DNA of 37,031 nucleotides from Candidatus Dormiibacterota bacterium (GTDB taxonomy: Bacteria > Chloroflexota > Dormibacteria > Aeolococcales > Aeolococcaceae), in NCBI GenBank assembly GCA_003132525.1, contig PKXZ01000098.1:38679-75709 (forward strand). Direction: 5' to 3'. Below the pieces are notes generated by a model that saw only the letters and a program-made list of their open reading frames with translations, ran no database searches and was not told the origin of the DNA. Made by a program: the position numbers and the translations under genes. Below, one piece after another: positions 1-7,726 of the stretch (the stretch's first letter is position 1; each line of letters begins with the position of its first letter).

Positions 1-1514
1 ACCGCGACGCACCCGGCGATGTTGGAGCCGCCGTCACGGAACGTGATCGTGCCGGTCACCGTTGGGCCGCCGGCGACGGTCGCTGTGTACTGAATGCTCT
101 GCCCGAACACCGACGGGTTCGCGCTGGAAGAGACAGTCGTCGTCGTTGTGCTGAGCACCGTCTGTGTCAGTGGCGCTGACGTGCTCGTGATGAAGTTGCC
201 GTCGCCGCTGTAGACTGCCGTGATCGTGTGCAGCCCAGCGGCCAGCGCGTTGGTCGCGCAGGTCGCGGTTCCCGCGGCTCCGAGAAGCTGAGCAGCGCAG
301 CCGGTGACGGCGACGCCGCCATCCTCGAATGCGACGCTGCCGGTGCGCGTCCCCGATGCGGGAGCAGTCGCGGTGACCGTCGCGGTGAAGGTCACCGTGA
401 CACCAGTGCTGGAAGGATTCAGCGACGACACGACCTTGGTTGTGGTGTTGCCCTGGTTGACCGTCTGCGTGAAGGGCGCCGACGTACCGGTCGCGAAGTT
501 GGCATCACCGCTGTAGATGGCAGTGATCGTGTTCGCGCCCACCGTCAGGGTGTTCGTGACGCATGTGGCTTTGCCCGAAGCCGGCACGGCCTGCGCGCTG
601 CAGCCTACGATGTCGACGCCGCCAACCTGAAACTCGACAGTCCCGGTCCGCGTCCCCGTGGCGGGTGCCGTGGCCGTGACGTTGGCGGTGAGCGTCACGT
701 TCGCGCCGGTGCTCGACGGATTTGCCGGCGAACTGAGCGCAACCGCAGTCGCGCCGAGATTCACGGTCTGGGTGAGGACAGCAGTTGTCGAACCCGTGAA
801 GTTGGCATCACCGCTATAGATACCGGTGATGGTGTGCGTTCCCGGTCCGGTGTAGGCGATTGCGCATGTGGCCGTGCCGGCGGCGGCGACGGCCTTGGCA
901 CCGCAGCCGGTGATGACGACTCCGCCATCCTCAAATGCGACGGTCCCAGTCCGCGTCCCGGCGGCGGGCGCGACCGCGGTGACCGTGGTGGTGTACGTCA
1001 CCGACTGACCGCTCACCGAAGGGTTGACGGAGGTGACCACGACTGTCGTGGTGGATCCCATGATGACCACCTGGGTCGCGGGAGTTGATGTGCTAGTCGC
1101 GTACGTCGCGTTGCCGCTGTAGACAGCGGTGACGGTCTGCGATCCGACGGCCAGGGCAGCCGTTGTGCAGGTGGCGACCCCAGCAGCGACCGCCCTGTTG
1201 ACACAACCGGTGATGTTGGTCCCACCGTCCTGAAAGGTGACTGTCCCAGTTGGCAGCGGTGCGGCCGGGGTGATCGCGGCGGTGAAGACGACCGATTGCC
1301 CCCAAACTGACGGATTGGTGAGTGAGGTCAGAGTCGTCGTCGAGGTCGACAGAGCGTGGCCGATGACGCCGCCCGACAACAGCGAGAGAGTTCCGGCCGT
1401 GAGCGCGGCACCGACCTGGCGAACGACCCTCGTGCCCCGATGGCGCGACGCGTCCACAGATCTGACCCGGCTTCCGCTGAAAGCCGTCGACTCCGGCGTG
1501 ACCCTCCCATTCAT
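1..1514 (-). CDS. Exported Ig-like repeat protein, C-terminus beyond window
   Basis: The minus-strand frame is open from an ATG at 1514 to the left edge, about 504 codons, so the C-terminus is missing. A TGA lies four codons upstream of this ATG, which fixes it as the first possible ATG. The N-terminus has a basic stretch (RHRGTRVVRQ) followed by a hydrophobic segment of about 20 residues, consistent with a signal peptide or anchor. The rest is about five repeats of roughly 100 residues, each with TxTxSSxNPS, GTVxFxDGG, a Cys-containing segment and AVYSGDxNF. This is the bacterial Ig-like (Big_3_5) pattern. Family knowledge points to a surface or adhesin-like stalk; the ligand is unknown. It resembles the two giant proteins at 16-26 kb and shares their orientation. 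Whether it also ends in a sorting signal cannot be seen here. Confidence 0.85.
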   Translation of the reverse strand, partial: MNGRVTPESTAFSGSRVRSVDASRHRGTRVVRQVGAALTAGTLSLLSGGVIGHALSTSTTTLTSLTNPSVWGQSVVFTAAITPAAPLPTGTVTFQDGGTNITGCVNRAVAAGVATCTTAALAVGSQTVTAVYSGNATYATSTSTPATQVVIMGSTTTVVVTSVNPSVSGQSVTYTTTVTAVAPAAGTRTGTVAFEDGGVVITGCGAKAVAAAGTATCAIAYTGPGTHTITGIYSGDANFTGSTTAVLTQTVNLGATAVALSSPANPSSTGANVTLTANVTATAPATGTRTGTVEFQVGGVDIVGCSAQAVPASGKATCVTNTLTVGANTITAIYSGDANFATGTSAPFTQTVNQGNTTTKVVSSLNPSSTGVTVTFTATVTATAPASGTRTGSVAFEDGGVAVTGCAAQLLGAAGTATCATNALAAGLHTITAVYSGDGNFITSTSAPLTQTVLSTTTTTVSSSANPSVFGQSIQYTATVAGGPTVTGTITFRDGGSNIAGCVA

Positions 1515-1880
1515 CGCTGTGCGCCTGTCTCAGACGACCTGCAGCGCAGTCGACTTGGCGTGGATGCGCAACGCCGAAGCGCGCGCGAAACAATGGATCA
1601 ACTCCCGCAATCCGCCTCCTGGGTTCAGGGTCGAGGCGGCGCGTTCGGGAGGCAAGTGCGAGGTCCCTCTCGATCTCGGTTCCATCTGATTGCGGACAGC
1701 ATGTCGCCGGCCAACCCGTTCGGCCTGCGCGGTATCGCAGCGTTTGAACTTTCGTGACCACCGAGCGACTGTGCGTGACCTGTGCCCAACACCGCCATAG
1801 CTCGCCAGGGCGTTCGCACCTGCTGGAGGCGCCCGTCACACTCCTGCGACAACTGTCCAAGGCGGCTGAGTCCGATCGGG
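1515..1880. other. Non-coding gap, nothing recognised
   Basis: No supported gene lies here. The minus-strand side must hold the promoter and ribosome site for the Ig-repeat gene starting at 1514, but I see no convincing Shine-Dalgarno next to that ATG and no clear -35/-10 pair. The open frames crossing this stretch lack domain similarity and typical start signals. Confidence 0.4.
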
Positions 1881-1970
1881 TATCCACGTGCCTCGGCTCA
1901 GATCAGCCACTCCACGCACGCAACCGCCCTGCCGGTACGGGCTGTTCGTCGCATGGGAATCGTCAGCGCG
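1881..1970 (+). promoter_or_regulatory. Structured leader element, copy A (upstream of cupin gene)
   Basis: This copy matches 2661-2752. Block 1 (1881-1920) matches 30 of 40 positions and includes a GGCT-N6-AGCC mini-hairpin followed by CTCCACGC. Block 2 (1947-1960) is identical in 14 of 14 positions, followed by 8 of 10. Between the blocks the primary sequence diverges and the length differs by 2 nt, yet both copies can form a hairpin. Here 1922-1929 pairs with 1939-1946 with one mismatch. Block 2 contains an ATG (1953) that opens a 23-codon frame ending at 2024, overlapping the cupin start. That ATG has no clear Shine-Dalgarno. It does not match a riboswitch class I know. Confidence 0.5.
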
Positions 1971-2016
1971 ACTACCATCCGCCACAGTACAGCCAGCATT
2001 GATCGTAGGAGCATCG

Positions 2017-2427
2017 ATGACTGACGCCGAGCAGCACTTCACCACCCATGCAGATGGCACGCCGACTGCCCCGGGACGTTACGTCGACGTCGCCTCGATC
2101 GAATCCGTCGAGCTCGTTCCTGGGCTCCTGTTTCGGCCGGTCCTTGGCGAGCGCACGATGCTCAACTTCGTCTCGTTCGAACCCAACACCGAGGCTCCGA
2201 TGCATGTCCACGAGGAGGAACAGATCGTCCTCGTTCTCGAGGGCGAGTTCGAGTTCGAGATCGACGGGGATGTTCGCACCATGCACGCGGGGGACGTCGC
2301 GGTGGTTCCCAGTTGGGTGCCTCACGGAGCGCGCACCCACGACACTTCATGCCGCGAGGTGGATGTCTTCAATCCACCCAGACGGACCCTTTTGGAGCAC
2401 GCACGGCGTCAGGCCACAACTGAATAA
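2017..2427 (+). CDS. Cupin-domain protein
   Basis: A 136-residue single-domain cupin. The start is ATG 2017 because AGGAG at 2007-2011 sits 5 nt upstream; longer upstream frames have no such signal. Cupin motif 1 is around residues 60-77, with His63 and His65 and a following acidic/Gln cluster as likely metal ligands. Motif 2 is GDVAVVPSWVPHG at about 92-104, with His103 as the last ligand. The fold is known; the substrate cannot be told from sequence, and small cupins may be isomerases, dioxygenases or sugar binders. It appears monocistronic. Leader element copy A lies directly upstream, and the 23-codon frame starting in that leader ends 8 nt inside this gene, so translational coupling is possible. 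Confidence 0.85.
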   Translation: MTDAEQHFTTHADGTPTAPGRYVDVASIESVELVPGLLFRPVLGERTMLNFVSFEPNTEAPMHVHEEEQIVLVLEGEFEFEIDGDVRTMHAGDVAVVPSWVPHGARTHDTSCREVDVFNPPRRTLLEHARRQATTE

Positions 2428-2660
2428 CCGCAGCGCTCGAGGTGCGGCCGGTCGGGTCAACGTCAAAGTTGTCTGGTGACCGAGACGCATTTGCGCACGA
2501 TTAGCGAACCAGCGCATCCGCGTGCCAAAGCAGGGTAGCGCTTCAAACGACCCTCGCCGGACCCCTTGGGGCGCTCTCGGACTGACTGCCCAATGCGATC
2601 TTTTGGTCACGATTCGGTATACGGGGCTCAATCGTTCCGGCCACCCCGTAGGGTGGGGCT

Positions 2661-2752
2661 TATACGGCGGCCCCGGCTTGGATCAGCCGCTCCACGCCCG
2701 TATCAGGATCCAACCGATACGAGGTGCACGTCGCATGGGAATAGCCAGCGCG
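2661..2752 (+). promoter_or_regulatory. Structured leader element, copy B (FIST gene 5' region)
   Basis: Second copy of the element at 1881-1970. The variable part forms a perfect 6-bp stem, CGTATC (2699-2704) with GATACG (2716-2721), around an 11-nt loop. The Shine-Dalgarno GAGGTG (2721-2726) touches the 3' arm, and conserved block 2 contains the FIST start codon (ATG 2735). The conserved TCCACGC of block 1 can also pair imperfectly with GCATGGGA of block 2, which would hide the start codon. A separate simple hairpin lies just upstream, CCACCC-CGTA-GGGTGG at 2641-2656. Similarity between the copies stops right after block 2, which argues for a defined element. Confidence 0.5.
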
Positions 2753-3943
2753 CCGCTTGTGAATCCGGACGCCCCAGCCGCCGTCAGCGATCGTTGGATC
2801 GGCGTCGGGGCATCCAGCGCCAAGGAATCTCGTCAGGCGGGAGTCGAAGCCGCCAAAGCGGCGCTGCGAGGCGCCGATCCCAAGCTGCTCGTCGTCTTTG
2901 CTTCCCCAGTTCACGATCTCGAGGCGATGCTGGGCGGTGTCCGAGAGGTTGCGCCCACGACATCCCTGATCGGATGCACCACCGCCGGCGAGATCGCGAC
3001 CGACGGCCCGAGCGATGCCAGCGTGGTCGTGACTGCGCTGGGTGGAAGCGGCTTCACCGTGACCACAAACGTCGCGCGCGGCGCCTCCGCCGACTTGCGC
3101 CAGGCCGGTGCCACGGCAGCGGCGTGCGCTGAGAACGGACCGGCGACCGAGCACGAGGTCCTGCTCCTCCTGAGCGACGGACTCGGCGGCGACCAGCAGG
3201 AGGTTGTTCGCGGCGCGTATAGCGTCGTCGGCGGATCTGTGCCGCTGGTGGGCGGCTGCGCCGGCGACGACCTGGCCATGAAGAAGACCTTGCAGTTCTT
3301 CGACGGCGAAGTGCTAGAAGACTCCGTCGTGGCCGCAGCCATCAACTCCGATGCACCGCTCGGTATTGGCATCCAGCACGGCTGGACGCGTGTGGGCGCG
3401 CCCTTTCTGGTCACGGCGAGCAGCGGTACCCGTGTGCTCGCGCTCGATGACCGTCCGGCCCTCGATGTGTATCTCGAGCGCCTTGACGCTCCTGACGACG
3501 CTCGCACCGATCCTGCTGCCTTCACGCGTTTCGCACTGACCCATCCCTTCGGTTTGAGCCGGAGAAGCGGTGAGGAGGTGCGCTTCATCGCAGAGGCCAA
3601 CTTCGATGACCGTTCCATCGGCTGCATTGCCGAAGTTCCGCAGGGTGGCCTTGCCTGGATCATGGAAGGGGACGCGACGTCGGTGCTCGACGCGACGATC
3701 TCCGCTTGCACGCAGGCGGTGGAAGGTTTGTCGGGACACCCGCCGCTCGGTTTCCTCGCCTTCGACTGCATCGCCCGGCGGGGTGTTCTCGGCAACGAGG
3801 GAATCCAGGAGGAGGTCGCGCGGATCAAGTCGTACTCGGGCGGCGCACCAGTTGCCGGGTTCTACACGTACGGCGAGATCGCTCGCACGCACGGCGTCAG
3901 CGGCTTTCACAACCAGACCTTGGTGGTGCTCGCCTTCGGCTGA
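2735..3943 (+). CDS. FIST-domain sensory protein
   Basis: A 402-residue soluble protein with an N-terminal FIST domain (about 35-235, including LLVVFASPVHD, LIGCTTAGEI and VGGCAGDD) and a C-terminal FIST_C domain (about 240-390, ending GFYTYGEIA and LVVLAFG). FIST domains are proposed small-ligand sensors in bacterial signal transduction, usually linked to kinases or c-di-GMP enzymes. Start ATG 2735 is chosen for the GAGGTG 8 nt upstream; the frame stays open further upstream but without a ribosome site. The next gene begins 4 nt after the stop and encodes a GGDEF-EAL protein, so the pair is probably a sensor/output module made from one transcript. Leader copy B overlaps the start, suggesting post-transcriptional control. 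No transmembrane segment is seen. Confidence 0.9.
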   Translation: MGIASAPLVNPDAPAAVSDRWIGVGASSAKESRQAGVEAAKAALRGADPKLLVVFASPVHDLEAMLGGVREVAPTTSLIGCTTAGEIATDGPSDASVVVTALGGSGFTVTTNVARGASADLRQAGATAAACAENGPATEHEVLLLLSDGLGGDQQEVVRGAYSVVGGSVPLVGGCAGDDLAMKKTLQFFDGEVLEDSVVAAAINSDAPLGIGIQHGWTRVGAPFLVTASSGTRVLALDDRPALDVYLERLDAPDDARTDPAAFTRFALTHPFGLSRRSGEEVRFIAEANFDDRSIGCIAEVPQGGLAWIMEGDATSVLDATISACTQAVEGLSGHPPLGFLAFDCIARRGVLGNEGIQEEVARIKSYSGGAPVAGFYTYGEIARTHGVSGFHNQTLVVLAFG

Positions 3944-3947
3944 TCGC

Positions 3948-6287
3948 ATGAGCACGACCAACATCACGACAACACCGAGTAACTGGTCGACGCAGCAGCT
4001 GGCCGAATTCCTCGTTGCGGTCGCCGCCAGCACGGATCCACCCGCGGCGATGCGCTGCGCGATGCAATGGGCATCCGAGGTACTGGAGGCCGAGGTTGCA
4101 GCCGTTGTCACGAGTGATTCGGTGGTGGACATGATCGGCTTCCCCCGGGGGCTGGTCCCGGTCGACGCGCTGCTGGCGGCGGGACGGGAGTCGATGCACC
4201 CACTCAGCCTGCCTCGAGTCGGCGAACTGCATTCCACGCGCGTCGCCGTGGAAGAGATTGACGGGCATCTCATTGTGGCGCGCTCAGGCGACACCGGATT
4301 CCTCCCTGAAGAGGTCGCTCTGCTCCGGGCGATGGGACGAAGCCTCTCGATGACTCTTCGCACGCTGCACATGCTCGAGCAGGAGCGCTCCTTGCGCGCC
4401 GATGTCGAGATGCGCGCGCAAGAGAACCTTCGGCTGCTGACGATGGTACAGGAGCGCCAGACGGCGCTCGAACGGCTCTCAAAGATCCAGGTCTCGATCT
4501 CCCGCCGGGTTCCGCTGCCGGAAGTCCTCAATGCGGTGGCTGAGGGCGCGCACGAGTTGCTCGGCGACGAGGTGGTGGGGATCCGACTCGTGGATAACGA
4601 TGACCCCGCATTCGTCAACCTGGTTTCGTCTGTGGGTGTGTCCCACGCAATGGCCGCCGCGACCAAGCGCAGCCCATTGTCATCGGGCGCCGGCGGGCGT
4701 GCGATCCTCGAGGATCGTGTGGTCATCCTGAACGACTACAAGAGCGACTTGGGGGCAATCGACGAGTATGTGGGGGCCGATCTCCAGAGTGCACTAGCCG
4801 TGCCCATCCACGAGCACGGTCGCCCGGTAGGTAGCATCACCGTTGCGACATACCGCACGGGGCGTGAGTACAGCGACACCGACTGCGAGATGCTCGTGGC
4901 GCTGGCCCACCACGCGAGCATCGCGCTCAACGACGCCAAGGCCGTTGATCAGATGCGACACCTCGCGTATCACGACGCGCTGACGGGCCTGCCCAACCGG
5001 TCGCTCTTCTTCGAACATCTCGCCCGCGCGGTTGCCAACGCCAACCGCACCGGCGCCAGCCTCGCGGTCCTCTATCTCGACCTCGACCGCTTCAAGCTGG
5101 TAAACGACAGTCTCGGCCACAACGTGGGCGATCAGTTGCTCGAGGCAGTCGCTCAACGGCTCCGCAAGACGATACGCACCGCTGATCTGGCCGCACGCCT
5201 AGGCGGCGACGAGTTCGCGGTCCTCGCCGAAAACACCTCCATCGACGGAGCAACGCTGCTTGCCGAGCGGATCTGCAAGGCACTCGGCGATCCCTTCAGG
5301 ATCGACGGCCATGACCTTGCGGTAGCGGCGAGCGTCGGGGTCGTGGTCGACGCGGCGGGAGAGACGGACGCGGACAGTCTGCTGCGCAATGCCGACCTCG
5401 CCATGTACCGGGCCAAGCTCGACGGCGTGGGCCAGCACGCGATGTTCGAACCGGACATGCACGTGGTGGCGTCCGATCGTGCGCACATGGAGGGCAACCT
5501 GCGTCGCGCGGTCCAGCTCGAGCAGTTCGAGGTGCACTACCAGCCGATCGTCTGGCTCGCATCCGGCGAGGCGGTGGGTGTAGAGGCGCTGGTGCGCTGG
5601 CGCCGTGAGGATGGAACGCTGATTCCGCCGGCAGAGTTCATCCCGGTGGCGGAGGACATGGGCTTGATCATGCCCATTGGCCGGATCGTCATGGATACAG
5701 CGATGCGCCAGGTTCGCGAGTGGCAGCGCACGCAACCCAACGCCGCCGCATTGCACCTCAGCATCAATCTCTCGCCACGCCAGCTCTATCAACCGGGCGT
5801 GGTTGCCGAGGTGGTCGATGCGCTCAACGCCACTGGTTTCGACCCCGCACACCTGACGCTCGAGATCACGGAAACGGCCCTCATGCACGACACCAGCACA
5901 GTGAGCACGCGCCTCGAGGAACTGCGCGCCGTGGGCGCACGGATCGCGCTCGACGACTTCGGCACTGGGTACTCGTCGCTCACCTACCTTCGGAATTTCC
6001 CCATCGACGTGCTCAAGGTGGACAAGTCCTTCATCGACGACATCGCTCGCGGATCCGAGAAGGCCAACCTCGCACGCGGAATCATCGAACTGGGCAGGAC
6101 GATGCATCTCGACATTGTCGCCGAGGGAATCGAGGATGCCCTGCAGGCCACTGAGCTGGTACGTCTACGCTGCCGCATGGGACAGGGATTCTATTTCTCC
6201 AAGGCACTCCCCGCCGATGAGTTGAGCGCGTACTTGCACGCGCAACAAGGGATACGCGCCGCGAGGCTGACCATCCTCGCCGGGTAG
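3948..6287 (+). CDS. GAF-GGDEF-EAL c-di-GMP turnover protein
   Basis: A 779-residue cytoplasmic protein. The order is a degenerate GAF-like region (about 1-130), a predicted coiled coil (about 130-175), a GAF domain (about 175-325), GGDEF (about 340-500) and EAL (about 515-770). The active site is a canonical GGDEF at 419-423, preceded by an inhibitory I-site RTAD at 410-413. EAL is intact at 546-548, and the other phosphodiesterase residues are visible: Asn in SINLSPRQL, Glu in LEITE, the DD pair at 669-670 (DDFGTGYSSL), Lys in KVDKSF, Glu in AEGIE and Gln in GQGFYF. Both synthesis and hydrolysis of c-di-GMP therefore look possible; direction presumably depends on GAF and FIST input. The start has no Shine-Dalgarno and lies 4 nt after the FIST stop, so translation is probably coupled. 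Confidence 0.93.
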   Translation: MSTTNITTTPSNWSTQQLAEFLVAVAASTDPPAAMRCAMQWASEVLEAEVAAVVTSDSVVDMIGFPRGLVPVDALLAAGRESMHPLSLPRVGELHSTRVAVEEIDGHLIVARSGDTGFLPEEVALLRAMGRSLSMTLRTLHMLEQERSLRADVEMRAQENLRLLTMVQERQTALERLSKIQVSISRRVPLPEVLNAVAEGAHELLGDEVVGIRLVDNDDPAFVNLVSSVGVSHAMAAATKRSPLSSGAGGRAILEDRVVILNDYKSDLGAIDEYVGADLQSALAVPIHEHGRPVGSITVATYRTGREYSDTDCEMLVALAHHASIALNDAKAVDQMRHLAYHDALTGLPNRSLFFEHLARAVANANRTGASLAVLYLDLDRFKLVNDSLGHNVGDQLLEAVAQRLRKTIRTADLAARLGGDEFAVLAENTSIDGATLLAERICKALGDPFRIDGHDLAVAASVGVVVDAAGETDADSLLRNADLAMYRAKLDGVGQHAMFEPDMHVVASDRAHMEGNLRRAVQLEQFEVHYQPIVWLASGEAVGVEALVRWRREDGTLIPPAEFIPVAEDMGLIMPIGRIVMDTAMRQVREWQRTQPNAAALHLSINLSPRQLYQPGVVAEVVDALNATGFDPAHLTLEITETALMHDTSTVSTRLEELRAVGARIALDDFGTGYSSLTYLRNFPIDVLKVDKSFIDDIARGSEKANLARGIIELGRTMHLDIVAEGIEDALQATELVRLRCRMGQGFYFSKALPADELSAYLHAQQGIRAARLTILAG

Positions 6288-6409
6288 GCACAGAGCGCCT
6301 CTCGACAGCGCGATTGCGGGGCGGTTGACGGCGGTCGATGGTAGGCGCAAACTGCGCGCATCCACAACGTGCGGGCTCGTGGAGATGACGGAAGGCGGAG
6401 GTGACTCAG

Positions 6410-7555
6410 GTGGCGATAAAGAAGCAAGCAGCAGCGGTGATGGCCGTGCTCGCGGCGGTGCTCCTCACCACCGGGAGGGCAGAGGCGACGAACAGCTGGA
6501 CAGTCGAGTCGACTCCCGACGCGAGCACGTACGTTAACAATCTCTTTGGAGTCTCATGCCCCACGAGCACGTACTGCATGGCTGTTGGTTCCGACCTCTC
6601 GTCAACCAAACCGATTGGATACACACTCGCCGAGCAGTGGACGGCAGGCGTGTGGTCCATCATCCCAACGCCCAGTACGCCCGGTGATCAGAGCGAGCTC
6701 GTCAGCGTCTCCTGTCGATCGGCGAAGTTCTGCATGGCGGTTGGCGACGAGCATCCCCATGGCCCTGGGGTGATCCTGGCCGAACGCTGGAACGGGAGCG
6801 TCTGGACAGCGACGGACATCACCGGCCCCATGGAATCCGGCCTCACTGCGGTCTCGTGCCCGACGGCAAGCACCTGCACGGCGGTCGGTGACTCACTCGG
6901 CACGGATGCATCGCTCATCTACCGTTGGAACGGGAGCACGTGGACGGCCCAGACCGCGGTGACGTTGCCGGACTACGAAGAAAATCAGCTGTATGGAGTG
7001 TCGTGTCCAACGACCAGCGCATGCGTGGCCGTGGGGAGCTACTTCGGCCCGTCAAGCACCTTCGTGCTGGTGGAGCGCTGGAACGGAAGTAGCTGGACGC
7101 TGCAGACCATCCCCCATCCCGCCGGCGTCAAATCCAGCCAGTTCCAGAGTGTGTCGTGTGTCTCGGCCGCGGTGTGCACGGCCGTGGGCTCGTCCGTAAC
7201 GGGCGCGAACGTCACGATCCCGCGCGCCGAACGATCAAATGGCAACACCTGGGCGCTGCAGCCCACGCCCACCCCGACTTCATCGCCCTACAACCTCAAC
7301 CTTGCAGGTGTGTCGTGTCCAACGTCGAAAGACTGCACGGCTGTCGGGTCATACAGCACGAACTCCAGCAACAACTTCGCATACGCGGAGCTGTGGAACG
7401 GCACGGCATGGGTGCTTCAGTCGGTCCCGACGCCATCGGGTGACATGGGCGCCCTGCTCTATCAATCGTCCTGCTCTGCACCAACGGCCTGCACTGGAGT
7501 TGGAACCGTGAGCACCACGTCCAGCCAGATCGTCCTCGCCGAGCGCTACTCGTGA
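6410..7555 (+). CDS. Secreted SCPT/CxAVG repeat protein
   Basis: A 381-residue exported protein. GTG 6410 is preferred over GTG 6401 because GGAGG(TG) at 6397-6403 is 6 nt upstream of the former and abuts the latter. A signal peptide (KKQ, a hydrophobic core, GRAEA) ends near residue 26. The mature part is six to seven repeats of about 50 residues with the pattern (L/F)xGVSCPTxxxCxAVG followed by (L)AERWNGxxW. Each repeat has two Cys, so intra-repeat disulfides and a beta-propeller-like fold are plausible. Such proteins occur in soil actinobacteria as uncharacterised secreted proteins. A separate gene for a secreted S8 protease follows. No enzyme motif is seen. Confidence 0.8.
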   Translation: MAIKKQAAAVMAVLAAVLLTTGRAEATNSWTVESTPDASTYVNNLFGVSCPTSTYCMAVGSDLSSTKPIGYTLAEQWTAGVWSIIPTPSTPGDQSELVSVSCRSAKFCMAVGDEHPHGPGVILAERWNGSVWTATDITGPMESGLTAVSCPTASTCTAVGDSLGTDASLIYRWNGSTWTAQTAVTLPDYEENQLYGVSCPTTSACVAVGSYFGPSSTFVLVERWNGSSWTLQTIPHPAGVKSSQFQSVSCVSAAVCTAVGSSVTGANVTIPRAERSNGNTWALQPTPTPTSSPYNLNLAGVSCPTSKDCTAVGSYSTNSSNNFAYAELWNGTAWVLQSVPTPSGDMGALLYQSSCSAPTACTGVGTVSTTSSQIVLAERYS

Positions 7556-7559
7556 CGCC

Positions 7560-7580
7560 GCGACCCTGAGGGTGGGTCGC
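7560..7580 (+). terminator. Hairpin after repeat-protein gene
   Basis: A perfect 7-bp stem, GCGACCC (7560-7566) with GGGTCGC (7574-7580), and a 7-nt loop starting 5 nt after the stop codon. No T-run follows, so it may terminate weakly or only protect the 3' end of the mRNA. Confidence 0.45.
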
Positions 7581-7726
7581 TCCAGCCGCCCTCACGTCTG
7601 ATCCACGCGGTCGGAATCGGATCACGGCGTCGCAGAACGATCGCGGCCGGATCCGACGGGCCAGCCTGCCCTTAGCGTTCACCCCAGAACAGATCAGAGG
7701 CGGGACAACCGGGGGGTAGCCAGGGG

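Noticed and set aside
1093..1887. Minus-strand 264-codon frame overlapping the Ig-repeat gene start
   Set aside because: The neighbouring frame starting at 1514 encodes clear Ig repeats; this one is Arg-rich without domains.
2522..2734. Longer N-terminus for the FIST protein
   Set aside because: The extension would cross leader element B, has no ribosome site and no similarity to FIST proteins; ATG 2735 has GAGGTG at proper spacing.
1881..2752. c-di-GMP-I (GEMM) riboswitch as identity of the twin leaders, tempting because of the GGDEF-EAL gene downstream
   Set aside because: The hallmark GEMM-I sequence blocks and tetraloop arrangement are not present; kept as an unclassified element instead.
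3314..4726. Long minus-strand open frame (470 codons) opposite the FIST and GGDEF-EAL genes
   Set aside because: It is antisense to two genes with clear domains, has Ser/Arg-rich composition typical of shadow frames in GC-rich DNA, and shows no domain of its own.
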